Positions 1 through 9,900 of a DNA stretch of 64,000 bases are shown here, one piece after another. The notes below the pieces were generated by a model. The model had not been told where the DNA came from and ran no database searches. It saw nothing but the letters and a program-made list of their open reading frames with translations. Both the position numbers and the translations under genes were made by a program. The stretch lies in NCBI RefSeq assembly GCF_032397745.1, contig NZ_CP135921.1, positions 620,001-684,000 on the forward strand. Direction: 5' to 3'. Origin of the DNA: Bradyrhizobium prioriisuperbiae. GTDB taxonomy: Bacteria > Pseudomonadota > Alphaproteobacteria > Rhizobiales > Xanthobacteraceae. The number at the start of each line of letters is the position of its first letter. Positions within the stretch are counted from its first letter, which is position 1.

Positions 1-1078
1 CGACCGCAAAGGTCGCCGCCGCCACCGCGATTATCGCGACAAAGAACAGGCCCTGCAGATTCCAGAGCGCCGGCAGGTCAGTGCCTATGGTGATGCAAGC
101 CACCGCCGGGAACAGGATCGAGCCGATGAAAACCAGCAGCAGCAGCAAAAGCCCCGGCTCAATCCTGCGCAGGTTCGATGCGTAGGCCCGCAGGTTGGTG
201 CGGATCATCAGCAACCACGTCACCGCCGGCAGGGCGAAATAGGCCAGCAGCGTGAGCGTGAACATGCCGGATTCATGCACCGCCGACGGCAGGCTGCGGC
301 CGCCATGGGCGGTCATCGCATACTTCATCGGAGCAAAGTCGTGGGCGGCGAGCCAGTAGAGATGCGGTGCCAGCACCGCGAGGCCGACCAGGGCCGAGAC
401 CCATGGTGCCAGCGACGCGAAATAGGCGCGACGCTGTGGATGAGCGATCGCGGCCAGCACGAAGCCGGCAACCAGGAAGACCGAATAATGCTTGCCCAGC
501 ATGGCAAGCGCGGCACACAGGCCCGCAGCAACCGACCAGCCGAACGCCCGGGTCTCGAATGAGCGCAGGAAGCAGTAGGTCGCCAGCGGCCAGGCCGCGA
601 GCAGGATGCTGTTGGCGTTGAAGCGCTGGGCGTGAAACTGGTAGGCCGGCAGCAGCATCAGCAGCAGCAGCACGATCACCCGCTTGTCGCCACGCACAAA
701 ACGCCGGGTGATCAGGTCGACCGACCAGAGCGCGAAAGCTGCATTGACCATGGCGAGAAGCTGGAACGACCAGTCGGTGAGCGGAAATACCGTCGACCAG
801 AGCCGTGCCACCCAGCCCATCAGCGGCGGGTGCTTGGGATTGCCCCACTCGAAAGTCCGGCCGATGGACCAGGTTTCCAGGATGTCCGGATGCAGGTCGG
901 CGTTGATGTAGGCGATCAACAGAAACGCCATCCAGATCGCGACAAACCCGATCAACAGCGCCGGAATAGCCCAGCCCGGCTCGATGCCGTCGAGCCATGC
1001 CTCGAACGGCCGTCGCCACGCCGCGCGAGGCTGCGCCGGCGTCCGTGGCGACGCCGAAGTCCCTGGATTTGATGTCAC
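1..1078 (-). CDS. GT39 / ArnT-like membrane glycosyltransferase (C-terminus cut by window edge)
   Basis: The reading frame stays open to the window edge, so only about 359 N-terminal residues are present. A GTG at 1078 follows AAGGA by 9 nt, and an in-frame TAA lies just upstream, which fixes the start. A short polar N-terminus leads into repeated hydrophobic helices. The first periplasmic loop carries NADLHPDILETW and then KHPPLMGW, the loop pattern of the GT39/PMT_2 family of polyprenyl-phosphate-sugar transferases. Family members move a lipid-linked sugar onto an envelope acceptor from the outer face of the inner membrane. The donor and acceptor cannot be told from sequence. Confidence 0.8.
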   Translation of the reverse strand, partial: MTSNPGTSASPRTPAQPRAAWRRPFEAWLDGIEPGWAIPALLIGFVAIWMAFLLIAYINADLHPDILETWSIGRTFEWGNPKHPPLMGWVARLWSTVFPLTDWSFQLLAMVNAAFALWSVDLITRRFVRGDKRVIVLLLLMLLPAYQFHAQRFNANSILLAAWPLATYCFLRSFETRAFGWSVAAGLCAALAMLGKHYSVFLVAGFVLAAIAHPQRRAYFASLAPWVSALVGLAVLAPHLYWLAAHDFAPMKYAMTAHGGRSLPSAVHESGMFTLTLLAYFALPAVTWLLMIRTNLRAYASNLRRIEPGLLLLLLVFIGSILFPAVACITIGTDLPALWNLQGLFFVAIIAVAAATFAV

Positions 1079-1232
1079 GGAAGGCCGTCCTTAAGGATCA
1101 CTCGCCGGATTGTGTAGAAGTGTGTCTGGCCCGGGGCAAGCCATTCCTTCGTCGGCGGTTCCGGAATTTTAGTGATTCAAAGGCCGACGTCGCAACACTC
1201 GTGCAACGGTTTCCGCGTTGGCAACGCTGCAA

Positions 1233-1943
1233 TCAGGATTGTCGTGTTGCAAGCCACTCGCTCAATGCGGCGGCCACGGCTTGTGGTCGTTCGGGCTGTG
1301 ACATGTGTCCGCATTCGGGAATGATGGTCAGCGTTGCTCCGGGAATACCGGCGGCGATCTCCTTCGACAGCTCGTTCGGCAGCAGCATGTCCTGATCGGA
1401 GGTCAGGACCAGGGTTGGGCAGCGGATCGTGCCCAGGCCCGGGCGCGAATCCGGCCGCGCAAGGATTGCGGTCTGGTTGTTGATGAACCCCTCCGCTCCA
1501 ACATCGTCGGCCATGTCGTGCACCAACTGGCGAAGCGCGTCATCGGTCACCCGCGAAGGATGCACGAACTGCGGGAACAGCATATCGAGCACCTCGTGCA
1601 GCTTGCCGTCACGAGCCATCTGCATCTGCATGCGGCGACGCGCCGAAGCTTCCGGCGTATCCGGGCGTGCCGAGGTGTTCAACAGTGCGAGCCTGGCCAC
1701 GCGTTCCGGCGCCTGGCGCATGATTTCGAAGGCGATGTAGCCGCCCATCGAATGCCCCGCCAGCGCGAAACGTGCCGGAGCCTCGCTCAGGATGCGGCGC
1801 GCGATGGCCTCCATGCTGTTGTCGCGCAGATGATTGGCCACCATGACCGGCCGTAGCCGCCATAACGACGGAATGACTGGCGCATAGACGCGAGACGACG
1901 AGGCAAGTCCCGGAACGAGGACCAGCGGCAGGGTTTCAGTCAT
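1233..1943 (-). CDS. alpha/beta-hydrolase fold protein
   Basis: The 236-residue protein shows a complete alpha/beta-hydrolase core. The nucleophile elbow is GHSMGG near residue 64, the acid is in TSDQDMLLP near 185, and the catalytic histidine is in ECGHMSQPE near 212. There is no signal peptide, so it should be cytoplasmic. It starts 43 bp after the acyl-CoA ligase on the same strand, so the two are probably co-transcribed. The product could be a thioesterase or esterase acting on a related acyl compound. The substrate is inference only. Confidence 0.85.
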   Translation of the reverse strand: MTETLPLVLVPGLASSSRVYAPVIPSLWRLRPVMVANHLRDNSMEAIARRILSEAPARFALAGHSMGGYIAFEIMRQAPERVARLALLNTSARPDTPEASARRRMQMQMARDGKLHEVLDMLFPQFVHPSRVTDDALRQLVHDMADDVGAEGFINNQTAILARPDSRPGLGTIRCPTLVLTSDQDMLLPNELSKEIAAGIPGATLTIIPECGHMSQPERPQAVAAALSEWLATRQS

Positions 1944-1986
1944 CGCAATCTCCCGTTATCGCGGCGTTCCGATGAAGGCCGCCATC

Positions 1987-3552
1987 CTATGCAACACCGC
2001 GTGTACGGCCTTCCCAGTACGGCGCCCGCAGCGCCTTGCGATCGATTTTGCCCAGCCCCGTCACGGGAACGCTCTCGACCACGTCGATCGATTTTGGCGA
2101 CCATGGCGCGCCCCGCTTGTCCTTGACGTGGGCCTGCAGTTCGCTGACGTCGATGCTGCAACCGGGTTTCGGCACGACAAACCCCTTCACGGCTTCGCCC
2201 CACTTGTCGTCGGGAATGCCGATCACCGCCGCCGACGCGACGAAGGGATGCGACATCAACGCATCCTCGACTTCACGCGGGTAGATGTTGAAGCCACCGG
2301 AGATGATCATGTCCTTGGTGCGGTCGACGATATAATAATACCCTTCATCGTCCTGCAGCGCGACGTCGCCTGTGTGCAGCCAGCCGCCGCGCAACGCATC
2401 GGCCGTGGCATCATCCCGCTTCCAGTAGCCGTCCATCACCAGCGAGCCGCGGACGCAAATCTCCCCGGGCTCGCCGAGCGCGACCTCCCGCATCTCGGCG
2501 TCGAACAGTTTGACGTCCAGCATCGGATTGGCGCGGCCACACGAGCCGAGCCGTCGCGGATTGCTCGCGTCATGATCGATCTTGCGCATGGTGGTGATGA
2601 CCTGCGGCGCCTCGGTCTGGCCGTAAAGCTGCACGAACACCTGGCCGAAGATCGCGATGCCCTCGCGCAAGCGGTCCGGCGACATCGGCGCGGCGCCATA
2701 GATGATCATGTCGAGCGACGACAGATCGACGCGCCTGCGCAAGTCGACATTGTCGATCAGCGCATAGATCAGCGTCGGCACCAGGAAGGTCGCGGTGATC
2801 TTTTCGTCCTGCACCACGCGGCCATAGACGTCGGGATCAAAGCCCTGCACCAGACGAGAATAGCCGCCGCGCAGCATCACCGGAAACAGTGTCACGCCAG
2901 CGGCATGGCTGATCGGGGTCGCGGCGAGGAAGCGAATGTCTTGCGGCCAGTCCCAGTCGGCAAACAACGTCAGCGTCATTGCCACCAGCGACCGGTGCGG
3001 CAGCATCACGCCCTTCGAGCGGCCGGTGGTGCCACCGGTGTAGGCCAGGAAGGCGATGGCGTCGTTATCACCCGCGTCGATCAGCGGCGCGGGTGCCGCC
3101 ACCGCGACCTCCGTCAGGATATCCCGAACGCCGTCCATTGCGCCGAACGCAACCATGTGTTTCAGCGCCGGCGCACGCTGCTTGATGGCGCGACCGCGAT
3201 CGCCGAACTTTCCGGCTTCCACGATCAGAAGATCGATCTCGGCGTCGTCGATAATGAACGCCTGATCATCCTCCGCGGCCATCGGGTGCAGGGAGGTGTA
3301 GCGCGCGCCCATCACCATCGCAGCGCAAATCGCGGCCCAGCTCTCGACCCGGTTGCTGGCGAGCACCGAGACGGCGCTGCCCTTGGTCAGACCCATCGCC
3401 CGATAGACCGTAATGAAGCGAGCGACGACGTCGCCCAGTTCGCGATAGCTCCAGCGCGTGGTGCCGTCGGCAATAGCCGGGCGGTCACCGAACCGAGCGA
3501 TCGCCGAAATAATGAGACCTCCGACGGTTCCGCCGGAATGCAGCCGATCCAT
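1987..3552 (-). CDS. acyl-CoA synthetase / AMP-dependent ligase (ANL superfamily)
   Basis: The 521-residue protein has all ANL landmarks: the ATP-binding P-loop AYTGGTTGRSKGV near residue 173, YGQTEAP near 310, the hinge-side HTGDVA and the C-terminal catalytic lysine in GLGKIDRKALR. It would activate a carboxylic acid to acyl-AMP and then acyl-CoA. The open frame extends upstream to 3873, but that extension is low-complexity and overlaps carA. The ATG at 3552 has GGGAG 10 nt upstream and matches the family N-terminus, so I chose it. It diverges from carA and precedes the hydrolase gene. The acid used cannot be inferred. Confidence 0.9.
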   Translation of the reverse strand: MDRLHSGGTVGGLIISAIARFGDRPAIADGTTRWSYRELGDVVARFITVYRAMGLTKGSAVSVLASNRVESWAAICAAMVMGARYTSLHPMAAEDDQAFIIDDAEIDLLIVEAGKFGDRGRAIKQRAPALKHMVAFGAMDGVRDILTEVAVAAPAPLIDAGDNDAIAFLAYTGGTTGRSKGVMLPHRSLVAMTLTLFADWDWPQDIRFLAATPISHAAGVTLFPVMLRGGYSRLVQGFDPDVYGRVVQDEKITATFLVPTLIYALIDNVDLRRRVDLSSLDMIIYGAAPMSPDRLREGIAIFGQVFVQLYGQTEAPQVITTMRKIDHDASNPRRLGSCGRANPMLDVKLFDAEMREVALGEPGEICVRGSLVMDGYWKRDDATADALRGGWLHTGDVALQDDEGYYYIVDRTKDMIISGGFNIYPREVEDALMSHPFVASAAVIGIPDDKWGEAVKGFVVPKPGCSIDVSELQAHVKDKRGAPWSPKSIDVVESVPVTGLGKIDRKALRAPYWEGRTRGVA

Positions 3553-3730
3553 GACGCCGTTTCTCCCTTCGCGGCTCGTTGAGTGCCTGTGGCCGCGCGG
3601 GCGCAGATTAATGCCCCGTATCCCCTTGTCAAACTTCGGGAAAATCGACGAAAAATGATATGGGAACGAGGTGTGAATCCGTGGTTTCGGCCTTTGACGC
3701 CGGACGCCGCAGGCGTTATGTGATGCGCTC

Positions 3731-4921
3731 ATGACCCAATCAGAAAACGCTGCCGCCTGGCCGGACCTCAAACCGACCGCGCTCCTTGTGCTCGCCGATG
3801 GCACTGTGCTGGAAGGCTTCGGTCTCGGTGCGGAAGGCTCCGCCGTGGGCGAAGTCTGCTTCAACACGGCCATGACCGGTTACGAGGAAATCCTCACCGA
3901 CCCGTCCTATGCGGGGCAGATCATCACCTTCACTTTCCCGCATATCGGCAATGTCGGCACCAACGATGAGGATATCGAGGCGCTGAACATGGCGGCAACG
4001 CCCGGCGCCCGCGGTGTGATCCTGCGTTCCTCGATCACCGATCCGTCGAATTACCGCGCCGCCAAGCATCTCGACCAGTGGCTGAAGGCCCGCGGCATCA
4101 TCGGGCTCAGCGGCATCGACACCCGCGCCCTCACCGCGCTGATCCGCGGCAAGGGCATGCCCAATGCCGTGATTGCCCATGCCCCGGACGGCCGCTTTGA
4201 CTTGCGGGCGCTGAAGGAAGAGGCCCGGGAGTGGCCGGGCCTGGTCGGCATGGACCTGGTGCCGCTGGTGACCAGCGGCCAGCGCTTCACCTGGGACGAG
4301 ACCCCTTGGGAATGGGATAAGGGCTTCGGCCGACAGGACAACCCCGAGTTCAATGTGGTCGCCATCGATTACGGCATCAAGCGCAACATCCTGCGGCTGC
4401 TTGCCGGCGAGGGCTGCAAGATCACGGTGGTGCCGGCCACCACGTCGGCCGAGGATATTCTGGCGATCAAGCCAGACGGCGTATTCCTGTCAAACGGCCC
4501 GGGTGACCCGGCGGCAACCGGCGAATATGCGGTGCCGGTGATCAAGAAAGTGATCGACTCGGGGCTGCCGACCTTCGGTATCTGCCTTGGCCACCAGATG
4601 CTCGGTCTCGCCGTCGGCGGCAAGACCATGAAAATGCATCAGGGCCATCACGGCGCCAACCATCCGGTCAAGGACATCACCACCGGCAAAGTGGAAATCA
4701 CCTCGATGAATCACGGCTTCGCGGTCGACAAGACCACACTGCCGGACAACGTGACCCAAACTCATACCTCACTGTTCGACGACTCCAACTGCGGCATCGC
4801 GCTGAAGGACAGGCCGGTATTCTCGGTGCAGTACCATCCCGAAGCCTCGCCCGGCCCTCGCGATTCGCATTACCTGTTCAGGCGCTTTACCGACCTGATG
4901 CGTGAACGGAAGAAGACCTGA
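3731..4921 (+). CDS. carA: carbamoyl-phosphate synthase small (glutaminase) subunit
   Basis: The 396-residue protein is full length for CarA. The N-terminal CPSase small-chain domain contains [17 protein letters not shown]. The C-terminal class I glutamine amidotransferase domain has the nucleophile in [11 protein letters not shown] and the His/Glu pair in [11 protein letters not shown]. It hydrolyses glutamine and channels ammonia to CarB for carbamoyl phosphate, feeding arginine and pyrimidine synthesis. carB lies 2 kb downstream on the same strand, separated by a divergent dps and a methyltransferase gene. The two subunits are therefore not in one simple operon. A strong terminator follows. 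Confidence 0.98.
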   Translation: MTQSENAAAWPDLKPTALLVLADGTVLEGFGLGAEGSAVGEVCFNTAMTGYEEILTDPSYAGQIITFTFPHIGNVGTNDEDIEALNMAATPGARGVILRSSITDPSNYRAAKHLDQWLKARGIIGLSGIDTRALTALIRGKGMPNAVIAHAPDGRFDLRALKEEAREWPGLVGMDLVPLVTSGQRFTWDETPWEWDKGFGRQDNPEFNVVAIDYGIKRNILRLLAGEGCKITVVPATTSAEDILAIKPDGVFLSNGPGDPAATGEYAVPVIKKVIDSGLPTFGICLGHQMLGLAVGGKTMKMHQGHHGANHPVKDITTGKVEITSMNHGFAVDKTTLPDNVTQTHTSLFDDSNCGIALKDRPVFSVQYHPEASPGPRDSHYLFRRFTDLMRERKKT

Positions 4922-4950
4922 TTACCTCGCGCAACGTGCACCCCGAATAA

Positions 4951-4980
4951 AAACGCCCGCATCACGCGGGCGCTTTTATT
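4951..4980. terminator. bidirectional intrinsic terminator between carA and dps
   Basis: The inverted repeat CGCCCGC / GCGGGCG (4954-4960 and 4966-4972) has a 5-nt loop. T-rich flanks on the right and an A-run on the left let it serve both converging genes. Confidence 0.9.
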
Positions 4981-5012
4981 TTGCGGGATCGGTCGGGCGC
5001 AGCAACGCGCCT

Positions 5013-5537
5013 TCAGGCCTCGTTGCCGCCTTCCTGGCGGCTGGCCTCGAACAGGAACCAGGTGCGCCGCTCGGTGGCGTCGATGAAGTTCTCCAGAATG
5101 CTGGCGGTGGCGGCATCGTCGTATTTGTCGGCCACCTCGTGCGCCTTGCGCAAGGCGACCGTGAAGCTCTTGTTGTCTTCCATCAATTCGCGCAGCATTT
5201 CACGTGGCGGCACATAGGCCTCGTCATTGTCTTCCACCGTCTGCAGTTTGGCGACATGGCCGATCGAACGCAGCGTGGTGCCACCGATCTTGCGCACACG
5301 TTCCGCAAGCTCGTCGATCCCGGCGAAAATCACATCGGCCTGCTCGTCGAGCAGGAGGTGATAGTCGCGGAAATGACGGCCGCTGACATGCCAATGAAAA
5401 TTCTTGGTTTTCAGGTAAAGCGCGAAGGAGTCCGCCACCAGCGGATTGAGCGCTGCCGAGATCCTGTCGACGGCTTCCTGCGACAGATCGGTTGGCGTAT
5501 CGAGTTCGGGGGCGACTTTTTTTGCAGTTTTGCTCAC
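5013..5537 (-). CDS. dps: Dps-family DNA-protecting ferritin-like protein
   Basis: The 174-residue protein carries the intersubunit ferroxidase pattern of Dps: NFHWHVSG, then HFRDYHLLLDEQAD and a downstream E in IDELAERVR. The dodecamer oxidises and stores iron and protects DNA from peroxide. The start is a GTG preceded by AGGAAGG at 6 nt. The N-terminus is short and lysine-containing, as in DNA-binding Dps proteins. It converges on carA across a shared terminator. Its 180-bp upstream region is shared with a divergently transcribed methyltransferase. Confidence 0.95.
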   Translation of the reverse strand: MSKTAKKVAPELDTPTDLSQEAVDRISAALNPLVADSFALYLKTKNFHWHVSGRHFRDYHLLLDEQADVIFAGIDELAERVRKIGGTTLRSIGHVAKLQTVEDNDEAYVPPREMLRELMEDNKSFTVALRKAHEVADKYDDAATASILENFIDATERRTWFLFEASRQEGGNEA

Positions 5538-5720
5538 GGCTTACCTTCCTGTTAGGACTGGCTGGTTATCGAAGAACGTCGGGCCAGAGGCGGCTTTTGG
5601 GCAGTTTTTGGACCAGACCATCGGGCGATGGATGGACACCTCTCGTCGAACCCATTAACGCACAACTCACTCTGAGGGTTCCGGACTGGGAACCACTATA
5701 CTGGTGGCCGGGGCGAGACC

Positions 5721-6416
5721 ATGGACGACTGGATCGATTATTACGATTCCACGCATACGATTTATGTCAGCAAGCTGCACCGCGACCTGCACTTCAGCAT
5801 CATTGCCGACGATATTATCGGCTACATCTCCTCACCCGAGGCGGTGGTGCTCGACTATGCCTGCGGCGAAGCGACATCGGCTGGCCACGTCGCGGAACGG
5901 TGCGCACGGCTGATCTTGGCCGAGCCGGCGCCAGGGGTGCGTGGACGGCTGATTGCGCGATATGCCCGCGACCTCAACATCAAGGTCCGATCACTCGAGG
6001 ACTTGCGTTATCTCGACGACAGTTCGGTCGATCTCGCTGTCATGATCTCGGTGGCGCAGTACATGACTCCGGCTGAACTCGACACAGCTTTTGCGGCGGT
6101 GCGCCGCCTGCTGAAACCGAGCGGACGTCTCCTGCTCGGCGATATTCTGAGACCCGACGTTGGCGCGGTCACCGACGTGATGGCCCTGCTGCGGCTGGCG
6201 CGCGCTCATGGTTTCCTGAAAGATGCCCTGATTGGCCTTTTGCGCACATACCTGTCGGACTATTGGCAGTTGCGCACCAAGGTCGGGCTACAGCGCTACA
6301 GCGAGCAGGAGATCGTCGCCAAACTGGCGGCCGCCGGATTTTCCGCCACACGCGCCCACGTCAATGTCGGACACAACGCGGCGCGCATGACTTTGGTGGC
6401 CCGGCACGCATTCTGA
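5721..6416 (+). CDS. class I SAM-dependent methyltransferase
   Basis: The 231-residue protein has the Rossmann methyltransferase order: motif I VLDYACGEA near residue 43, an acidic strand-2 end in LAEPAP, motif-II/IV-like DSSVDLAVMISVAQYM near 101, and the post-motif LKPSGRLLLGD near 131. No membrane segment or signal peptide is visible. The Methyltransf_11/25 grouping is clear but the substrate is not. It is divergent from dps and is followed by its own terminator, so it looks monocistronic. Confidence 0.85.
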   Translation: MDDWIDYYDSTHTIYVSKLHRDLHFSIIADDIIGYISSPEAVVLDYACGEATSAGHVAERCARLILAEPAPGVRGRLIARYARDLNIKVRSLEDLRYLDDSSVDLAVMISVAQYMTPAELDTAFAAVRRLLKPSGRLLLGDILRPDVGAVTDVMALLRLARAHGFLKDALIGLLRTYLSDYWQLRTKVGLQRYSEQEIVAKLAAAGFSATRAHVNVGHNAARMTLVARHAF

Positions 6417-6417
6417 C

Positions 6418-6447
6418 GCCCGCAAACGCAGGTGCTTGCGGGCTTTT
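6418..6447 (+). terminator. intrinsic terminator after the methyltransferase gene
   Basis: GCCCGCAA (6418-6425) pairs perfectly with TTGCGGGC (6436-6443) and is followed by TTTT. It begins directly after the TGA of the methyltransferase gene. Confidence 0.85.
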
Positions 6448-6465
6448 CCACCGCCCCGTGCGACG

Positions 6466-6480
6466 TTAACTATATCTTAA
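6466..6480 (+). promoter_or_regulatory. perfect CtrA-type box overlapping a -10-like hexamer
   Basis: The sequence is TTAA-N7-TTAA exactly (TTAACTATATCTTAA), the consensus of the alphaproteobacterial cell-cycle regulator CtrA. The spacer contains CTATAT, which resembles the alphaproteobacterial -10 element. It lies 45 bp upstream of the tRNA-Cys-like element and downstream of a terminator, so it could only serve that element or carB. Occupancy by CtrA is inference. Confidence 0.5.
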
Positions 6481-6524
6481 GGATAAGCGTGATTTGCCGC
6501 ACGCTCCGGCGTTATCTTGACCTT

Positions 6525-6601
6525 GGCCCGGTGGCGGAAGCGTCGACGCGGGGGCTGTGCAAAGCCTCATATCCTGGTTTCGAACCCAGGCCGGGCCTCC
6601 A
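6525..6601 (+). tRNA. tRNA-Cys(GCA)-like element with three abnormal loops (possible pseudo-tRNA or tRNA mimic)
   Basis: The 77-nt sequence folds into a cloverleaf with a perfect 7-bp acceptor stem (6525-6531 with 6591-6597), a 3-bp D stem GCG/CGC, a 5-bp anticodon stem (6551-6555 with 6564-6568, one G-U pair) and a perfect 5-bp T stem (6573-6577 with 6586-6590). U73 and an encoded CCA follow. U73 and the trinucleotide GCA in the anticodon loop are cysteine identity elements. The abnormal parts are an 8-nt anticodon loop TGTGCAAA, an 8-nt T loop TTTCGAAC, and a D loop lacking the invariant GG pair. The intact stems argue against a random relic. The loops argue against an ordinary elongator tRNA. 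Confidence 0.55.
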
Positions 6602-6749
6602 ATTTCCTCCTCAAAGCCGCCACGGCCCTTGGCCTGCCCGCTTAGAGAGCAAAATCCCCGGTTGATGAGGGTTTTAATCCCCTTCCCCGCTCCGGGAATC
6701 TGGTCTAAAGACACCCCCGCGCAAGGCACTTTCTTGGCGCTCGGCCAGA

Positions 6750-6777
6750 GGACGCGCGACAGGCGCGCCCTTTTTTT
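6750..6777 (+). terminator. intrinsic terminator downstream of the tRNA-like element
   Basis: CGCGC (6753-6757) pairs with GCGCG (6763-6767). Flanking G-C pairs follow across one mismatch, and then comes a run of seven T. No protein gene ends here, so it most likely ends the transcript carrying the tRNA-like element, which would be about 300 nt. Confidence 0.7.
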
Positions 6778-6852
6778 GTGCCTAGTTTCCTGCCCGCCTG
6801 AAAGCGCGGTGGCTTTGGATCGAGTCGCAATCGCGCTTTATCTTATTGTTTG

Positions 6853-6896
6853 AGCATGATTTTTTCGGAAAATCGGTCCTCTTTCCGGATCATGCT
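6853..6896. repeat. dispersed palindromic repeat upstream of carB
   Basis: Outer arms AGCATGAT / ATCATGCT (6853-6860 and 6889-6896) and inner arms CGGAAA / TTTCCG enclose a short loop. I recognise this GCATGAT...TTTCCGGATCATGC pattern as an intergenic palindrome common in Bradyrhizobium-type genomes. It ends 13 bp before the carB start codon. Copy number needs a genome-wide search. Confidence 0.7.
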
Positions 6897-6909
6897 GGTG
6901 TGAGACGCG

Positions 6910-9900
6910 ATGCCCAAACGAACCGACATATCGACCATCCTGATCATCGGCGCCGGCCCCATTGTGATCGGCCAGGCCTGCGAATTCGATTATTCCGGGA
7001 CCCAAGCGGTCAAGACGCTGAAGGAAGAGGGCTACCGCATCGTCCTGGTCAATTCCAATCCGGCGACCATCATGACCGATCCGGAGCTGGCTGATGCGAC
7101 CTATATCGAGCCGATCACACCCGAGATCGTCGCCAAAATCATCGAAAAGGAGCGCAATGTCATCCCCGGCGGCTTCGCGCTGCTGCCGACCATGGGCGGC
7201 CAGACCGCACTGAACTGCGCGCTGTCGCTGCGCAAACAGGGCACGCTGGAGAAGTTCAACATCGAGATGATCGGCGCCACCGCCGACGCCATCGACAAGG
7301 CCGAGGACCGCGGCCGGTTCCGTGAGGCCATGACCAAGATCGGGCTCGAGACACCGCGCTCGATCCAGACCAAGACGCTGCCGGATGCTCTGCGTGCGCT
7401 GGACCAGATCGGCCTGCCGGCGATCATTCGCCCGTCGTTCACGATGGGCGGCACCGGCGGCGGCATCGCCTACACCAAAGCGGAGTTCATCGAGATCGTC
7501 GAGCGTGGCATCGACGCCTCGCCCACAAGCGAGGTGTTGATCGAGGAATCCGTGCTCGGCTGGAAAGAGTTCGAGATGGAGGTGGTCCGCGACAAGAAGG
7601 ACAACTGCATCATCGTCTGCTCCATCGAGAACCTCGACCCGATGGGCGTGCACACCGGTGACTCGATCACGGTGGCGCCGGCGCTGACCCTGACCGACAA
7701 GGAATACCAGATCATGCGCGACGCATCGCTTGCGGTGCTGCGCGAAATCGGCGTCGAGACCGGCGGATCGAACGTACAGTTCGGCGTCAATCCGGCCGAC
7801 GGACGCATGGTCGTGATCGAAATGAATCCGAGGGTGTCGCGCTCGTCGGCGCTGGCCTCCAAAGCCACCGGCTTTCCAATCGCCAAGGTCGCCGCCAAGC
7901 TTGCGGTTGGCTATACCCTCGACGAAATCGCCAACGACATCACCGGCGGTGCCACGCCGGCATCGTTCGAGCCGACGATCGATTACGTCGTCACCAAAAT
8001 CCCGCGCTTCGCGTTCGAAAAATTTCCCGGTGCGAGCCACACCCTGACCACCTCGATGAAGTCGGTCGGCGAAGTGATGGCGATCGGCCGCACCTTCCAG
8101 GAAAGCCTGCAGAAGGCGCTACGCGGGCTTGAGACCGGCCTCACCGGCCTCGACGAGATCGAAATCGACGGGCTCGGCAAGGGCGACGACAAGAATGCGA
8201 TCCGCGCCGCGCTCGGCACGCCGACGCCGAACCGGCTGCTGCAAGTCGCCCAGGCGATGCGGCTCGGATGGTCGAACGACGAAATCTTCGTATCCTGCAA
8301 GATCGATCCATGGTTCCTCGCCGAAATTCGCGGCATCGTGGAAATCGAAACCAAGGTCCGCGCGCACGGCCTGCCCGGCAACGCCTTCGCCATGCGCTCG
8401 CTCAAGAGCATGGGCTTCTCGGACTCTCGCCTTGCGGTGCTGTCGGGCAAGACCGAGGCCGAAGTGAAGTCGCTGCGACGAACGCTCGGGGTGCGCCCGG
8501 CGTTCAAGCGGATCGACACCTGCGCGGCGGAGTTTGCCTCGCCCACCGCCTATATGTACTCGACCTACGAGACGCCGTTCGCAGGCGCAGTGGCCGACGA
8601 GAGCGCGCCTTCGTCCAAGAAGAAGGTCATTATCCTGGGTGGTGGCCCAAACCGGATCGGCCAGGGGATCGAATTCGACTATTGTTGCTGTCATGCCTGC
8701 TTCGCGCTGCACGACGCCGGCTTCGAAACCATCATGATCAACTGCAATCCGGAGACCGTGTCGACCGATTACGACACCGCCGACCGCCTGTATTTCGAAC
8801 CGCTGACCGCGGAAGACGTGCTTGAGATCATCGACACCGAGCGCTCCAACGGCACGCTGCACGGCGTCATCGTGCAGTTCGGCGGCCAGACCCCGCTCAA
8901 GCTCGCGCGGGCGCTGGAAGAGGCCAAGGTGCCGATCCTCGGCACCTCGCCGGACGCGATCGATCTTGCCGAGGACCGCGACCGCTTCAAGCGCATCCTC
9001 GACAAGTTGCATCTGAAGCAACCGAAGAATGGCATCGCCTATTCGGTCGAACAGGCACGACTGGTAGCGAGCGACCTGGATTTCCCGCTGGTGGTGCGGC
9101 CGTCCTATGTACTCGGCGGTCGCGCCATGCAGATCATCCGCGAGGAAGGCCAGCTCGGTGACTACCTGCTCGGCACCTTGCCGGAGCTCGTGCCCGCCGA
9201 CGTCAAGGCGCGCTATCCCAACGACAAGACCGGGCAGATCAACACGGTGCTCGGCAAGAACCCGCTGCTGTTCGACCGCTATCTGTCGGACGCGATCGAG
9301 ATCGACGTCGACTGCCTGTGCGACGGCAAGGATACCTTCATCGCCGGCATCATGGAGCACATCGAGGAAGCGGGCATCCACTCCGGCGACTCCGCCTGCT
9401 CGCTGCCGCCGCACTCGCTCGACCCCGCCACTATCGCGGAGCTCGAACGGCAGACCCGCGAACTGGCGCTCGGACTCGACGTGGTCGGACTGATGAACGT
9501 GCAGTACGCCATCAAGGACGGCGAGATCTACGTGCTCGAGGTCAATCCGCGCGCCTCGCGTACGGTGCCGTTCGTCGCCAAGGTGGTCGGCATGCCGGTC
9601 GCGAAGATCGCCTCGCGCATCATGGCCGGCGAAAAGCTCGCAGACTTCAAGCTCAAGCCCGCCAGGCTCAGCCATGTCGGCGTCAAGGAATCGGTGTTTC
9701 CGTTCGCGCGTTTCCCCGGCGTCGACACCGTGCTCGGTCCTGAAATGCGGTCGACCGGCGAGGTCATGGGCCTCGACCAGTCGTTCGCGGTGGCGTTCGC
9801 CAAGAGCCAGCTCGGCGGCGGCACGCGGGTGCCGCGCTCCGGAACGGTCTTCGTCTCGGTGCGGGAAACCGACAAAACCCGCATTCTTGATGCGGTCCGG

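Noticed and set aside
1972..3582. Long plus-strand open frame of 536 codons
   Set aside because: It is the antisense shadow of the acyl-CoA ligase. Its translation is Arg/His-rich with no domain, and the minus-strand frame has all ANL motifs.
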